From Stomatobaculum longum (GTDB lineage: Bacteria; Bacillota; Clostridia; Lachnospirales; Lachnospiraceae), in the NCBI GenBank assembly GCA_905370385.1, contig CAJPKN010000026.1, positions 1 through 15,766 of the forward strand: a stretch of DNA of 15,766 bases. The letters run 5' to 3'. Positions 1 to 8,412 of this stretch are shown here, in pieces. The notes under the pieces were generated by a model. It was not told the DNA's origin, did no database searches, and saw nothing but the letters and a program-made list of their open reading frames with translations. Every line of letters begins with the position of its first letter. Position 1 is the first letter of the stretch. The position numbers were made by a program, and so were the translations under genes.

Positions 1-1052
1 AGACCACGACGCGCGAGATGATTGCGGCCGCGCTCTCGGCAAAGTATCGGGTATTTAAGACCAAGGCAAATCACAACTCGCAGATCGGTGTGCCGCTCAC
101 GCTGCTCGACATCGAAGACGAAGAAATCGGCGTGATTGAAATGGGCATCAGTCGCCCGGGCGAGATGCACATCATCAGCGAATTGGTGTGCCCTTCGGCG
201 GCTGTCGTCACAAACATCGGCACCGCCCATCTCATGGAACTCGGGAGTCGAGAGAATATACGCGATGAAAAATTAAAAATACAGGACGGCATGCAAAAAG
301 ATGCATATATCTTTCGGAATGCGGACGATGCGCTGCTGCTTGCGGGAGCGCTGCGGGAGGATATGATTTCCCGAACCTACGGAAGAGCGGAGACGGCCGA
401 CTGTCGGGCCGAAAATGTGAGCTTGGTCAACGGCTGTGCGGAATTTACGGCAAACATACGGGGGGAGCGAGTCGAGGTGAAACTCGGCGTGCCGGGTGAA
501 CACCAGGTATGGAATGCCCTCGCCGCGCTCGGCGTCGCGGAAGCTTACGGTGTTCCGCTTGACGGAGCGGCTTCGGAACTTTCGAAATTCAAGGGTTACC
601 GCCACCGCCAGCAGATTTTTGAGCGCGACGGTGTGCTGGTGATTGACGACAGCTATAACGCGAGCCCGGACTCCATGCGGGCCGCACTCTCCATCCTGCG
701 TGAGATGAAAGACCGCCGCCGTATTGCGGTGCTCGGCGATATGAAGGAGCTCGGCGCAGAAGAGAAAGAACTGCACCGGGAAATCGGCGCGGCGCTTGCC
801 GCGGCGGAGGGCGCGGACTGTGTGTTTACGCTCGGTGAACTTGCGGGCGAGCTCGCGGAAGCGTTCCGGGCGCATTGCAAAGCACCTTACAGTCCGGAAC
901 TCGGCTGTTTTTCGGAGCGGGAAGAACTCTTCGAAGCGCTGAAGGAGAAGGTGAAGCCGGGGGATGCCATTTTATTCAAGGCCTCGAACAGCATGAAGTT
1001 CTCGGAACTCGCGGATTATTTTTCGGGGCAGGGAGAGCGAGGCGCGCATTGA
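1..1052 (+). CDS. murF: UDP-N-acetylmuramoyl-tripeptide--D-alanyl-D-alanine ligase MurF (5' partial)
   Basis: This cytoplasmic ATP-dependent ligase adds D-Ala-D-Ala to the UDP-MurNAc-tripeptide, the last soluble step of peptidoglycan precursor synthesis. The reading frame is open from base 3 and starts within the P-loop: the first residues, TTTREMIAA, follow the usual GSxGKT of Mur ligases. About 110 N-terminal residues lie outside the window. The 349 residues present include NHNSQIGVPLTLLD, EMGISRPGEM, TNIGTAHLMELGSREN (Mur ligase central domain), GEHQVWNALAALG, and VIDDSYNASPDSM with VLGDMKELG (C-terminal domain). These are MurF-type signatures rather than MurE or MurC. The ATG at 18 is internal, not the true start. 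The stop TGA overlaps the TTG start of priA by 4 bp, so the two are probably translationally coupled. The family assignment is secure. Confidence 0.95.
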   Translation, partial: TTTREMIAAALSAKYRVFKTKANHNSQIGVPLTLLDIEDEEIGVIEMGISRPGEMHIISELVCPSAAVVTNIGTAHLMELGSRENIRDEKLKIQDGMQKDAYIFRNADDALLLAGALREDMISRTYGRAETADCRAENVSLVNGCAEFTANIRGERVEVKLGVPGEHQVWNALAALGVAEAYGVPLDGAASELSKFKGYRHRQQIFERDGVLVIDDSYNASPDSMRAALSILREMKDRRRIAVLGDMKELGAEEKELHREIGAALAAAEGADCVFTLGELAGELAEAFRAHCKAPYSPELGCFSEREELFEALKEKVKPGDAILFKASNSMKFSELADYFSGQGERGAH

Positions 1053-3055
1053 CCGAGCGCTATGCGGATGTCATTCTGAACATCAGCCATGAGAGCGTGG
1101 ACCGCCCGTTTACGTATATCATTCCCGAAGACTTGCGCGGAAAACTGACACCCGGGATTGCGGTGCAAGTGCCCTTCGGCAATGCGAAGGAAGCAAAACT
1201 GGGCTATGTCCTCTCACTTCGAAAAGAGGCGCCGAGCGGCTTTCAGCTCCGCGAAATTCTGGGCGTCGCAGAGAAAAAACTCGGTGTCGAAGAGGGGCTG
1301 CTGTCACTTGCGGTATGGATGCACGAGCACTACGGTTGTATGTTAAATCAGGCGCTGAAAACCGTTTTGCCGGTCAAGGAAGCCGTGCGGGCGCGAAAAC
1401 AGAAAATTGCGGCGAGCACGGAGAGTACGGGAGCGGCGGCACGCGAGCTCACGGCAGAGCAGAGCGCGCTTCTTGCGGAACTAAGGCAAGCGGAGGCAGA
1501 GAAGCCGGGGGGCAGCTATCTGCTCTTCGGTGTGACCGGCAGCGGTAAAACGGAAGTATACATGCGCTGTATCGAAGAACAGCGCAGCCGGGGGAAACAG
1601 GCCATTTTATTGCTGCCGGAAATCAACCTGACCTTTCAGACCGTTCGCAATCTGGAAGAGCGCTTCGGCGGCGAAGTTGCCATCATCCATTCAAAACTCG
1701 CAAAGGGCGAGCGCTATCGTCAGTTTCTTCGCGCGGCGCGGGGGGAGGCGAGCGTCATGGTGGGACCACGTTCCGCTCTGTTTGCCCCCTTTCCGAATCT
1801 GGGACTCATAATCATCGACGAAGAGCACGACGGCGCCTATCGAAACGATGCGGTGCCGCGTTACGACACGCGCGAAGTGGCGGCAAAGCGGGCCGAACTC
1901 GCGGGAGCGCAGCTGATACTCGGCTCCGCAACGCCTTCGGTTGAAAGCTGGCGGCGCGCGGAGACCGGTGAATACCGGCTTCTCAGACTCACGCGACGCG
2001 CGGTGCCCGGGGCTGTCCCGGCGCGCGCTACGGTAGCGGATCTCCGCGAAGAATTAAAGCGCGGGAACAGAACGGTGTTCAGCGAGACTTTGCGTGAGAA
2101 AATCGAGAGCTGTCTTTCGAGGCGGGAGCAGGTCATGCTCTTTATGAACCGGCGCGGCTATGCACGTTTTCTTTCCTGTCGGAGTTGCGGTGAGCCTCTT
2201 CGCTGCCCGCACTGTGACGTGAGCCTCACCTACCATGAGGACGGAAGTCTGCGCTGCCACTACTGCGGCTATAAGACGGTGAAACCGGAGCGCTGCCCGA
2301 GCTGCGGCTCACCGTATATTGCGGGCTTCGGCATGGGAACCCAGCAGCTCGCCGAGCAGACCAAGCGCATGTTTCCCGCCGCGCGCGTGCTCCGCATGGA
2401 TGCGGATGCCGTTCGCGGGAAAGACGGCGGACAGAGTATTTTGGAACGCTTCCGCGCAAAGGAGGCGGACATTCTGGTTGGCACGCAGATGATTGTGAAA
2501 GGGCACGACTTCCCGAATGTGACCCTGGTCGGTATTATGGCGGCGGATACCGAACTGTACCTCAGTCATTACACGAGTGCGGAGCGTTGCTTTCAGCTCT
2601 TAACCCAGGCAGCCGGCCGCGCCGGTCGCGGGGAAAAGCGCGGCGAGGTTGTGATACAGACTTACCGCCCCGAGCACTACGCGATTCAAAGCGCCGCAGC
2701 GCAGGATTACGAGCGCTTTGCGGCGGCGGAACTCGCCTATCGGCGCGCGGCGGGCTACCCGCCCGTGCTTCACATGATGACGGTGCAGCTCGCCTCGAAG
2801 GAGGAGGAAGCATTGACACGCGCGGCCGCGTGCTATGCGGACTGTCTTCAGGCTGCGGCAGAGAAACTCGGTGCCGCGCCCCAGTGCATCGGGCCTGTCA
2901 ATGCGGCCGTGTACCGCGTGCAGGACTATTTTCGGAAGATGATTTACATGAAGCATGCGGGCTATGATATACTGATACAGATAAAGACAGCGGCAGAGGA
3001 GGCGTTTCGGGAACAGGTTCCGGGCGGCATCTCTGTGCTTTATGAGTTTGTCTGA
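1049..3055 (+). CDS. priA: Primosomal protein PriA, replication restart 3'-to-5' DNA helicase
   Basis: PriA recognises stalled forks and D-loops and reloads the replicative helicase. From the TTG at 1049 the protein has 668 residues. Residues about 3-110 form the 3'-DNA-binding domain (ISHESVDRPFTYIIPEDL, VQVPFGN). Walker A is GVTGSGKT at 161-168 and the DEAH-like box is DEEH at 257-260. Eight cysteines in four CxxC pairs between C377 and C419 form the two-zinc site, and AAGRAGRGEKRGEV is helicase motif VI. The start was chosen because TTG overlaps the murF stop (TTGA) and homology begins there. The same frame is open upstream to an ATG at 875, but that stretch lies inside murF and does not resemble PriA. 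No good Shine-Dalgarno sits close to the TTG, so coupling to murF is likely. Only about 50 residues separate the DNA-binding domain from Walker A, so the usual winged-helix domain seems absent. Confidence 0.95.
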   Translation: MTERYADVILNISHESVDRPFTYIIPEDLRGKLTPGIAVQVPFGNAKEAKLGYVLSLRKEAPSGFQLREILGVAEKKLGVEEGLLSLAVWMHEHYGCMLNQALKTVLPVKEAVRARKQKIAASTESTGAAARELTAEQSALLAELRQAEAEKPGGSYLLFGVTGSGKTEVYMRCIEEQRSRGKQAILLLPEINLTFQTVRNLEERFGGEVAIIHSKLAKGERYRQFLRAARGEASVMVGPRSALFAPFPNLGLIIIDEEHDGAYRNDAVPRYDTREVAAKRAELAGAQLILGSATPSVESWRRAETGEYRLLRLTRRAVPGAVPARATVADLREELKRGNRTVFSETLREKIESCLSRREQVMLFMNRRGYARFLSCRSCGEPLRCPHCDVSLTYHEDGSLRCHYCGYKTVKPERCPSCGSPYIAGFGMGTQQLAEQTKRMFPAARVLRMDADAVRGKDGGQSILERFRAKEADILVGTQMIVKGHDFPNVTLVGIMAADTELYLSHYTSAERCFQLLTQAAGRAGRGEKRGEVVIQTYRPEHYAIQSAAAQDYERFAAAELAYRRAAGYPPVLHMMTVQLASKEEEALTRAAACYADCLQAAAEKLGAAPQCIGPVNAAVYRVQDYFRKMIYMKHAGYDILIQIKTAAEEAFREQVPGGISVLYEFV

Positions 3056-3070
3056 CGGAGAGGAGTAAGA

Positions 3071-3571
3071 GTGGCACTTCGAAACATACGTGAGATCGGT
3101 GACCCCATTTTGAATCAGAGAGCAAAGGAAGTGCGGGAGATGACACCGAATCTTCGCGCGCTCATTGAGGATATGGTCGAGACCATGCGCCATGCGAACG
3201 GCGTGGGGCTCGCTGCGCCGCAGGTCGGCGTATTGAAGCGCCTCGTTGTGATTGAGTGCGAGGAGGGCGAACTCCATGTACTCATCAATCCCGAGATTGT
3301 GGAGAGGTACGGCGAACAGACGGGCTATGAGGGTTGCCTCAGCGTCCCCGGGAAAACCGGAATCGTGACCCGTCCGAATCACGTCAAGGTGAAGGCACTC
3401 AATGAAAATATGGAGCCTGTGACGGTCGAGGGAGAGGAGCTGCTCGCGCGGGCGCTCTGCCATGAGCTCGACCATCTGGACGGACATCTCTACACCGAAA
3501 TGGCTGAGGAACTCTACACCAACGAGGAATTGGAGGAGATGCAGGCAGAGGAGGATGAGGACGAAGCATGA
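3071..3571 (+). CDS. def: Peptide deformylase
   Basis: This metalloenzyme removes the formyl group from the N-terminal formyl-Met of nascent proteins. All three family motifs are present in the 166-residue product: GVGLAAPQVG (motif 1, Q51), EGCLS (motif 2, metal ligand C89) and HELDH (motif 3, metal ligands H131 and H135 with catalytic E132). The length fits type 1/3 deformylases. The C-terminus is a highly acidic tail (EEMQAEEDEDEA). The start is GTG, preceded by a strong Shine-Dalgarno (GAGAGGAG, 3058-3065). The gap after priA is 15 bp. The stop overlaps the start of fmt by 4 bp (ATGA), matching the linked functions of deformylase and formyltransferase. Confidence 0.97.
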   Translation: MALRNIREIGDPILNQRAKEVREMTPNLRALIEDMVETMRHANGVGLAAPQVGVLKRLVVIECEEGELHVLINPEIVERYGEQTGYEGCLSVPGKTGIVTRPNHVKVKALNENMEPVTVEGEELLARALCHELDHLDGHLYTEMAEELYTNEELEEMQAEEDEDEA

Positions 3572-4518
3572 GAATCGTCTATTTCGGAACGCCGGATTTT
3601 GCGGTTGCGCCGCTCCGTGCGCTCAGTGAGGCGGGACATGAGCTCGTACTGGTCGTAACGCAGCCGGACAAGCCGCGGGGCAGGGGACATGCGATGCAGT
3701 TTCCGCCGGTCAAGGAAGAGGCGATTCGTCTCGGCATTCCCGTTGCACAGCCGGAACGCGCGCGGGATGCGGATTTTATCGATTTGCTCCGCGCGAAAAA
3801 GGCAGACCTCTTTGTCGTGACGGCCTTCGGCCAGCTCTTACCCAAGGAAATTCTGGAGCTGCCGCGTTACGGTTGCGTGAACATCCACGCTTCACTCTTG
3901 CCGGCCTACCGCGGTGCGGCTCCGATACAGTGGGCCATTATCGACGGGCAGCGAATCAGCGGCATCACGACCATGCAGATGGACGAGGGGCTGGATACCG
4001 GTGACATTTTGCGCCGCTATCCGCTGGAGCTCTCGCCCGAGGAGACCGGCGGCAGTCTCTTTGCGAAATTGGAAGTACTTGGCGCGGAGGCCATACTTGA
4101 TACCGTCAAGGGGCTCGAGTCCGGCAGCATCGTCCCCGAAAAACAGGGGGAGACCACTACGGCCTATGCGAAGATGTTACGAAAAGAGATGGGAAATCTC
4201 GATTTTTCGAAGGATGCGGCATACATTCTCCGCTTGATCCGAGGCTTGGATCCTTGGCCCGGCACCTTTTCTTATCTGAAGGGAAAGATGATTAAAATCA
4301 GAAAGGCGGAGCACGGCGGCGACAGCGCGGGGCACAAACCCGGTGAGGTCTTGGCGGCCGATGAGCGGGGCCTTCTGGTGCAGACCGGAGACGGTGCACT
4401 TAGAATCACCGAACTTCAGCCGGAGGGCAAGAAGCCCATGGCGGCCTCGGCCTGGCTCCGCGGCACTTCGGTGTGCGCGGGCGACTGCTTTACCGGAACC
4501 CGTGAAGCGGAAAACTGA
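3568..4518 (+). CDS. fmt: Methionyl-tRNA formyltransferase
   Basis: The enzyme formylates Met-tRNA(fMet) using 10-formyltetrahydrofolate, producing the initiator tRNA of bacterial translation. The 316-residue length is typical. The N-terminal Rossmann-like domain shows MRIVYFGTPDFAV, TQPDKPRGRG and the active-site segment NIHASLLPAYRGAAPI, with N105 and H107, followed by D144 in DEGLDTGDIL. Together these form the Asn-His-Asp catalytic set. The C-terminal OB-fold domain follows (from about residue 205), with IRGLDPWPGTF and a GALRITELQPEGKKPM-like end. It overlaps def by 4 bp and lies 24 bp upstream of the zinc peptidase gene. Nothing unusual was noticed. Confidence 0.97.
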   Translation: MRIVYFGTPDFAVAPLRALSEAGHELVLVVTQPDKPRGRGHAMQFPPVKEEAIRLGIPVAQPERARDADFIDLLRAKKADLFVVTAFGQLLPKEILELPRYGCVNIHASLLPAYRGAAPIQWAIIDGQRISGITTMQMDEGLDTGDILRRYPLELSPEETGGSLFAKLEVLGAEAILDTVKGLESGSIVPEKQGETTTAYAKMLRKEMGNLDFSKDAAYILRLIRGLDPWPGTFSYLKGKMIKIRKAEHGGDSAGHKPGEVLAADERGLLVQTGDGALRITELQPEGKKPMAASAWLRGTSVCAGDCFTGTREAEN

Positions 4519-4542
4519 AATCGATACTGAAAGGAGGGCAGT

Positions 4543-5256
4543 ATGTACCCATATTACGGATTGGATTGGACTTATCTATTGGTATTGCTTGGCCTTGCTT
4601 TGACCCTCGGCGCGCAGGGCTATTTAAAGATGATGTTTGCGCGCTATTCGAAGGTACAGAGCGGTACAGGGCTCACCGGGCGCGAGGTCGCCGAGCGTAT
4701 TTTGCGTTCGAACGGCATTTACGATGTCACGGTGCATCCGGTCGCGGGACAGTTGACCGACCACTACGACCCCGCCAAAAAGACCGTGAATCTCTCGGAG
4801 GTCATTTATAATTCGACGAGCATTGCGGCGGTCGGTGTCGCGGCGCACGAGTGCGGTCACGCGATTCAGGACGACTTGAGTTACGCGCCGCTTCGCTTCC
4901 GCCATGCCTTTGTGCCGCTTGCAAACATCGGCTCCAAACTCTCCATGCCTATGATTATCATCGGTGTTATGCTCGGCGAGAGCCGCAACTTACTCGGACC
5001 GCAGCTCATCAATCTCGGCCTATTGGCCTTCAGTCTCGCAGTCATTTTCCAGTTGATTACACTTCCGGTTGAATTCAATGCGAGCCGGAGAGCGCTGATT
5101 CAGCTGAGAGAGCTGAACATATTGCCGCCGAGAGAAGAGAGCCAGGCGAGATCGGTGTTGATCGCTGCGGCGCTGACCTATGTTGCGGGTGCGGCATCTT
5201 CGCTGATTCAGCTCCTGCGACTTTGGATTTTGTTCGGCGGAAGGAAGCGCAAATGA
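4543..5256 (+). CDS. Membrane zinc metallopeptidase, YugP-like (PF04298 type)
   Basis: This is a probable membrane-bound zinc peptidase of the YugP/Zn_peptidase_2 family, whose substrate is unknown. The 237 residues start with a hydrophobic segment (about 9-25). The zinc-binding motif is HECGH at 102-106, a typical HExxH. E177 in PVEFNASRRA is the likely third zinc ligand. Further hydrophobic segments lie at about 135-145, 155-175 and 208-231, and the C-terminus is basic (GGRKRK). A strong Shine-Dalgarno (AAGGAGGG, 4531-4537 and the next base) supports the ATG at 4543. The gene overlaps the rsmB start by 4 bp. Its place between fmt and rsmB is common in clostridia but absent from the B. subtilis version of the cluster. 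The family call is confident; the function is not. Confidence 0.88.
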   Translation: MYPYYGLDWTYLLVLLGLALTLGAQGYLKMMFARYSKVQSGTGLTGREVAERILRSNGIYDVTVHPVAGQLTDHYDPAKKTVNLSEVIYNSTSIAAVGVAAHECGHAIQDDLSYAPLRFRHAFVPLANIGSKLSMPMIIIGVMLGESRNLLGPQLINLGLLAFSLAVIFQLITLPVEFNASRRALIQLRELNILPPREESQARSVLIAAALTYVAGAASSLIQLLRLWILFGGRKRK

Positions 5257-6593
5257 CAGGACCGAACGCGAGGAGTGTCGCGCTGGACTGTCTGCTTCTC
5301 ATCGCGGAAGAAGGTCAGTTCTCACATGTGGTGCTTGCGGCGGCACGGGATAAATTCGCCTGGATGGCCGAAGAGGAACGAGCGCTTTACGAGCGCCTCG
5401 TGCACGGCAGTCTCGAATATCTGCCGCAGCTGGACCGCCTGATTGCGGAGCGCTCCAAGACGCCGCTCCGCAAATTAAAGCCGGTGATACGCTGTATTTT
5501 GCGTCTGTCACTTTATCAAATTCTGTATTTGAGCCGCATTCCGGCACATGCAGTGGTCAACGAGGCCGTGAAGCTCACCGAGCGCCGCGGTCTTTTCGGC
5601 TTAAAAGGATTTGTGAATGCACTGGTGCGCCGCTTTTCCCGCGAGCGGGAGGCTATCCTTGCGGAAATCGAAGCGAGCTCGGATTTGGGACTTCGCTACG
5701 CGCTCCCTGCCTGGCTTGCCGCGCGTTTTATGAAAGCGTTCGGAGCCGAAGAGGCAGAGAAGCTCGCCGCAAGTTATTTGGAACCCGCTCCGCTCTCCCT
5801 TCGTCTGAATCGGACTAAGTTCATTGCGGCGGGGGAACCTAGCGCCGTGACGGAGGGGCTCGTGCAGTCCCCGTATTGCGAGGACAGCTTTGTCGCGCGG
5901 GAGGGCCTGACTGCGTCCCTGCGTGCGCGTATCGATGCGGGCTTTTTCTTTGTGCAGGATTTGAGCTCCTCCCTCGCCGTAGCGGCTGCGGCACCGAAGC
6001 GCGGAGAGCGCGTGCTGGATCTCTGCGCGGCGCCGGGCGGCAAGTCCCTTGCGGCAGCGGATCTCATGCGGGGAGAGGGCAGGGTAATCAGTGCGGATTT
6101 ATCCCCGCAGAAGGTAGAGCGCATCGCGGAAAATGTTGCGCGCACCGGCTTTGCCGCCTGCGTAACTCCCGAGCAGTCGGACGCCGCGGTCTTTCGGAAA
6201 GACTGGGAGACAGCATTTGACCTCGTGATTGCGGATCTTCCCTGTTCGGGACTCGGCGTGCTCGGCAGAAAGCCGGATATTAAGCTGAGACTGAAAGAGG
6301 CGGATATTGCCGCGCTGCGGGAGCTGCAGCGGAACTTTCTTTGTAACGCGGTTCGCTATCTTCGCCCGGGCGGACGCCTGCTCTACTCGACCTGCACCCT
6401 GACGGCGGAAGAGGATGAGAATAATGTACGCTGGCTGCTCGACAGCTTCCCGGCGCTTTCGCCGCTCGATTTCTCTGCGGCGCTCCCCGGAATCGGAGAT
6501 GCGGAGGCCTGCCGAAAGGGCGCGGTGAAACTTCTGCCCTCACGCTTGCCGCTGGACGGCTTCTTTATCTCAGTGTTTCGAAAGGCGGAATAA
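5253..6593 (+). CDS. rsmB: 16S rRNA (cytosine-967-C5)-methyltransferase RsmB
   Basis: This SAM-dependent enzyme methylates C967 (E. coli numbering) of 16S rRNA. The N-terminal third is a NusB-like RNA-binding helical domain (ARSVALDCLL, HAVVNEAVKL, FVNALVRRF). The Rossmann methyltransferase domain follows, with the SAM motif VLDLCAAPGGK at about 254-264, the motif IV cysteine C331 in DLPCSGLGVLGRKPD and the catalytic motif VI cysteine C381 in YSTCTL. From the ATG at 5253 the protein has 446 residues, normal for the family. This start overlaps the peptidase stop (ATGA) and has AAGGAAG upstream. An in-frame TTG at 5223 would add ten residues with no family resemblance and was not used. The gene ends one base before rlmN. 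Confidence 0.96.
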   Translation: MTGPNARSVALDCLLLIAEEGQFSHVVLAAARDKFAWMAEEERALYERLVHGSLEYLPQLDRLIAERSKTPLRKLKPVIRCILRLSLYQILYLSRIPAHAVVNEAVKLTERRGLFGLKGFVNALVRRFSREREAILAEIEASSDLGLRYALPAWLAARFMKAFGAEEAEKLAASYLEPAPLSLRLNRTKFIAAGEPSAVTEGLVQSPYCEDSFVAREGLTASLRARIDAGFFFVQDLSSSLAVAAAAPKRGERVLDLCAAPGGKSLAAADLMRGEGRVISADLSPQKVERIAENVARTGFAACVTPEQSDAAVFRKDWETAFDLVIADLPCSGLGVLGRKPDIKLRLKEADIAALRELQRNFLCNAVRYLRPGGRLLYSTCTLTAEEDENNVRWLLDSFPALSPLDFSAALPGIGDAEACRKGAVKLLPSRLPLDGFFISVFRKAE

Positions 6594-6594
6594 G

Positions 6595-7659
6595 ATGTCA
6601 AATGCCTTGGATCTCTGTTCACTCAGCCAAGACGAACTGAAAAGCTATCTGGAAGCGCTCGGAGAACCGGGATTTCGCGCGAAACAAGTTTTTTCCTGGC
6701 TGCATCAAAAGAAGGCGGCGGGCTTTGAGGAGATGAGTAATCTCCCGAAGAGCCTCCGGGAAAAACTCGCGGAGAGCGCAAGTCTCCCGGGCCTCACGAG
6801 AGAAGTTGTGCAGGTCTCCAAAAACGACGGAACGCAAAAATATCTGTTTTCGCTCCCGGACGGCAATATGATAGAAAGTGTATTGATGCGCTATTCCTAC
6901 GGGAATTCGGTCTGTATCAGTTCTCAGGTCGGTTGCCGCATGGGCTGCCGTTTTTGCGCCTCTACGGTAGACGGCCTTGCGCGCAATTTGACGGCGGGAG
7001 AGATGCTGGCACAGGTCTATGAAATCGAGAAAGAGCTCGGAGAGCGCATCTCCAATGTCGTCGTGATGGGAAGCGGCGAGCCCATGGATAATTACGACAA
7101 TGTGGTGCGTTTTATCCGCCTTCTCAGCGATAAGGACGGGCTCAATATCTCTCAGCGCAGTATCACGGTCTCCACCTGCGGTCTGGTGCCCGAGATACGT
7201 CGCTTTGCGGAGGAGGAATTGCAGGTCACCCTGGCGCTTTCCCTGCACGCGGCGGACGATGCGACCAGGCAGCGGCTCATGCCGATTGCCAATCGCTATG
7301 CGCTTATTGAGGTGTTGGATGCCTGTGCCTACTATTTCGAAAAAACAGGGCGGCGCGTCAGCTTTGAGTACAGTCTGGTAGCCGGTGTTAACGACACGCC
7401 GGAAGAGGCAAAGAAGCTGATTGCCTTACTGCGTCGCCGCAAGGGTCATGTGAATTTGATACCGGTGAATCCCGTGGTAGAACGTTCCTTAAAGGAACCG
7501 AGTATGGCAGCGGTCCACCGCTTTCGAGATGCTTTGGAGCACGCCGGGATCAATGTCACGATACGAAAAGAAATGGGGAGAGATATCGACGGCGCCTGCG
7601 GGCAGCTGAGGCGCCGTTACAGAGACAAGAGAGAGCAAGGAAACAGCAAAGAGGAGTAG
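6595..7659 (+). CDS. rlmN: Dual-specificity 23S rRNA/tRNA adenosine C2 methyltransferase RlmN
   Basis: RlmN is a radical SAM methyltransferase that makes 2-methyladenosine at A2503 of 23S rRNA and A37 of some tRNAs. The [4Fe-4S] cluster cysteines are C114, C118 and C121 in GCRMGCRFCAS (Cx3Cx2C). MGSGEPMDNYDNV holds the GEP SAM-binding motif. The C-terminal DIDGACGQL carries C335, the cysteine that forms the methyl-transfer intermediate. The RlmN N-terminal domain (FRAKQVFSWLHQK) is complete, and the length (354 residues) is typical. The related Cfr resistance enzyme is less likely because of the conserved B. subtilis-like gene order and the RlmN-type sequence. One base separates it from rsmB. 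Confidence 0.96.
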   Translation: MSNALDLCSLSQDELKSYLEALGEPGFRAKQVFSWLHQKKAAGFEEMSNLPKSLREKLAESASLPGLTREVVQVSKNDGTQKYLFSLPDGNMIESVLMRYSYGNSVCISSQVGCRMGCRFCASTVDGLARNLTAGEMLAQVYEIEKELGERISNVVVMGSGEPMDNYDNVVRFIRLLSDKDGLNISQRSITVSTCGLVPEIRRFAEEELQVTLALSLHAADDATRQRLMPIANRYALIEVLDACAYYFEKTGRRVSFEYSLVAGVNDTPEEAKKLIALLRRRKGHVNLIPVNPVVERSLKEPSMAAVHRFRDALEHAGINVTIRKEMGRDIDGACGQLRRRYRDKREQGNSKEE

Positions 7660-7665
7660 TGGCTC

Positions 7666-8412
7666 ATGAATGCAGTTGCACTGACAGATCAGGGAAGGGT
7701 ACGAAGTTCCAACCAGGATACGGTGTTTGCGGAGAATCATGCGGTCGGCGCCCTGCCGAATCTCTATCTCGTGGCAGACGGGATGGGCGGGCACCGCGCC
7801 GGAGATTACTGTTCGCAGACCTTGACCACGCGCATCATATCCGCATTGCGGGAGAGCGAGGGAAAACTCCCGCTTCCCGCGCTTCGTGATGCCGTATTGC
7901 TCGCAAATGAGAGTCTCTATGTAGAGGCGCAGCGGCATACAGAACTGGAGGGCATGGGCACCACGCTCGTTGCGGCCTTCCTGGAGGAACAGAGCGCAAC
8001 CGTCCTTAACATCGGAGACAGCCGTTGCTATGCGCTGACGTCAGACGGCGGATTTCGCCAGATTACGCGGGATCACTCCTATGTGGAGGAAATGGTGAGC
8101 GCCGGAAAGATGCGGCGCGGCAGCGAGGCATATAACCGGGCGAAGAACATCATCACGCGGGCCATCGGTGTCGGTGCCGAAGTGGAGATGGACCTCTTTG
8201 AGTTGCCCTTGGAAGGTCTTTCCATGCTCTTACTCTGTACGGACGGGCTTACCAATATGTTGGGGGACGATGAAATCGGTGCGATACTCCGCGGCAATGA
8301 GACACTTTCTACCATGGCGGAACATTTAATTCAGGCGGCAAACGAAAAGGGCGGAAGGGATAATATCTCGGTGGTCCTGGTAGACTTGAGAGAGGGGGCA
8401 CAGGAAGAATGA
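7666..8412 (+). CDS. prpC: PP2C-family Ser/Thr protein phosphatase (PrpC/Stp)
   Basis: This is a metal-dependent cytoplasmic phosphatase that reverses phosphorylation by the PASTA kinase encoded next to it. PP2C motifs are in order: SSNQD (metal ligand D18), VADGMGGH (D38-G39), GTTLVA, NIGDSRCYAL, ITRDHS, LLCTDGLTNM and GGRDNISVVLV. The 248-residue length matches PrpC/Stp. The start at 7666 has GAGGAG at 7651-7656 with 9-bp spacing, and that Shine-Dalgarno lies in the last codons of rlmN. The stop overlaps the prkC start by 4 bp (ATGA), so phosphatase and kinase are probably made in a fixed ratio. Confidence 0.96.
   Translation: MNAVALTDQGRVRSSNQDTVFAENHAVGALPNLYLVADGMGGHRAGDYCSQTLTTRIISALRESEGKLPLPALRDAVLLANESLYVEAQRHTELEGMGTTLVAAFLEEQSATVLNIGDSRCYALTSDGGFRQITRDHSYVEEMVSAGKMRRGSEAYNRAKNIITRAIGVGAEVEMDLFELPLEGLSMLLLCTDGLTNMLGDDEIGAILRGNETLSTMAEHLIQAANEKGGRDNISVVLVDLREGAQEE

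Noticed and set aside
2600..3487. A 295-codon open frame on the minus strand opposite the priA end and def
   Set aside because: It lies antisense to two well-supported genes, has no recognisable protein signature or ribosome binding site, and is explained by GC-rich codon bias of the plus-strand genes. The same holds for the minus-strand frames at 273-875, 13256-13804 and 14369-15223.
6190..6204. Small hairpin GTCTTTCGGAAAGAC in rsmB
   Set aside because: It is a short stem in coding sequence without a T tract or gene boundary, so it is unlikely to be a terminator.
7484..7498. Inverted repeat GTTCCTTAAAGGAAC inside rlmN
   Set aside because: Seven-base arms around one base are expected about once by chance in a window this long, and it lies in well-conserved coding sequence.
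6595..7659. Cfr-type antibiotic-resistance methyltransferase
   Set aside because: Cfr and RlmN share the radical SAM fold, but the N-terminal domain, the DIDGACGQL end and the conserved rsmB-rlmN-prpC-prkC order identify RlmN.
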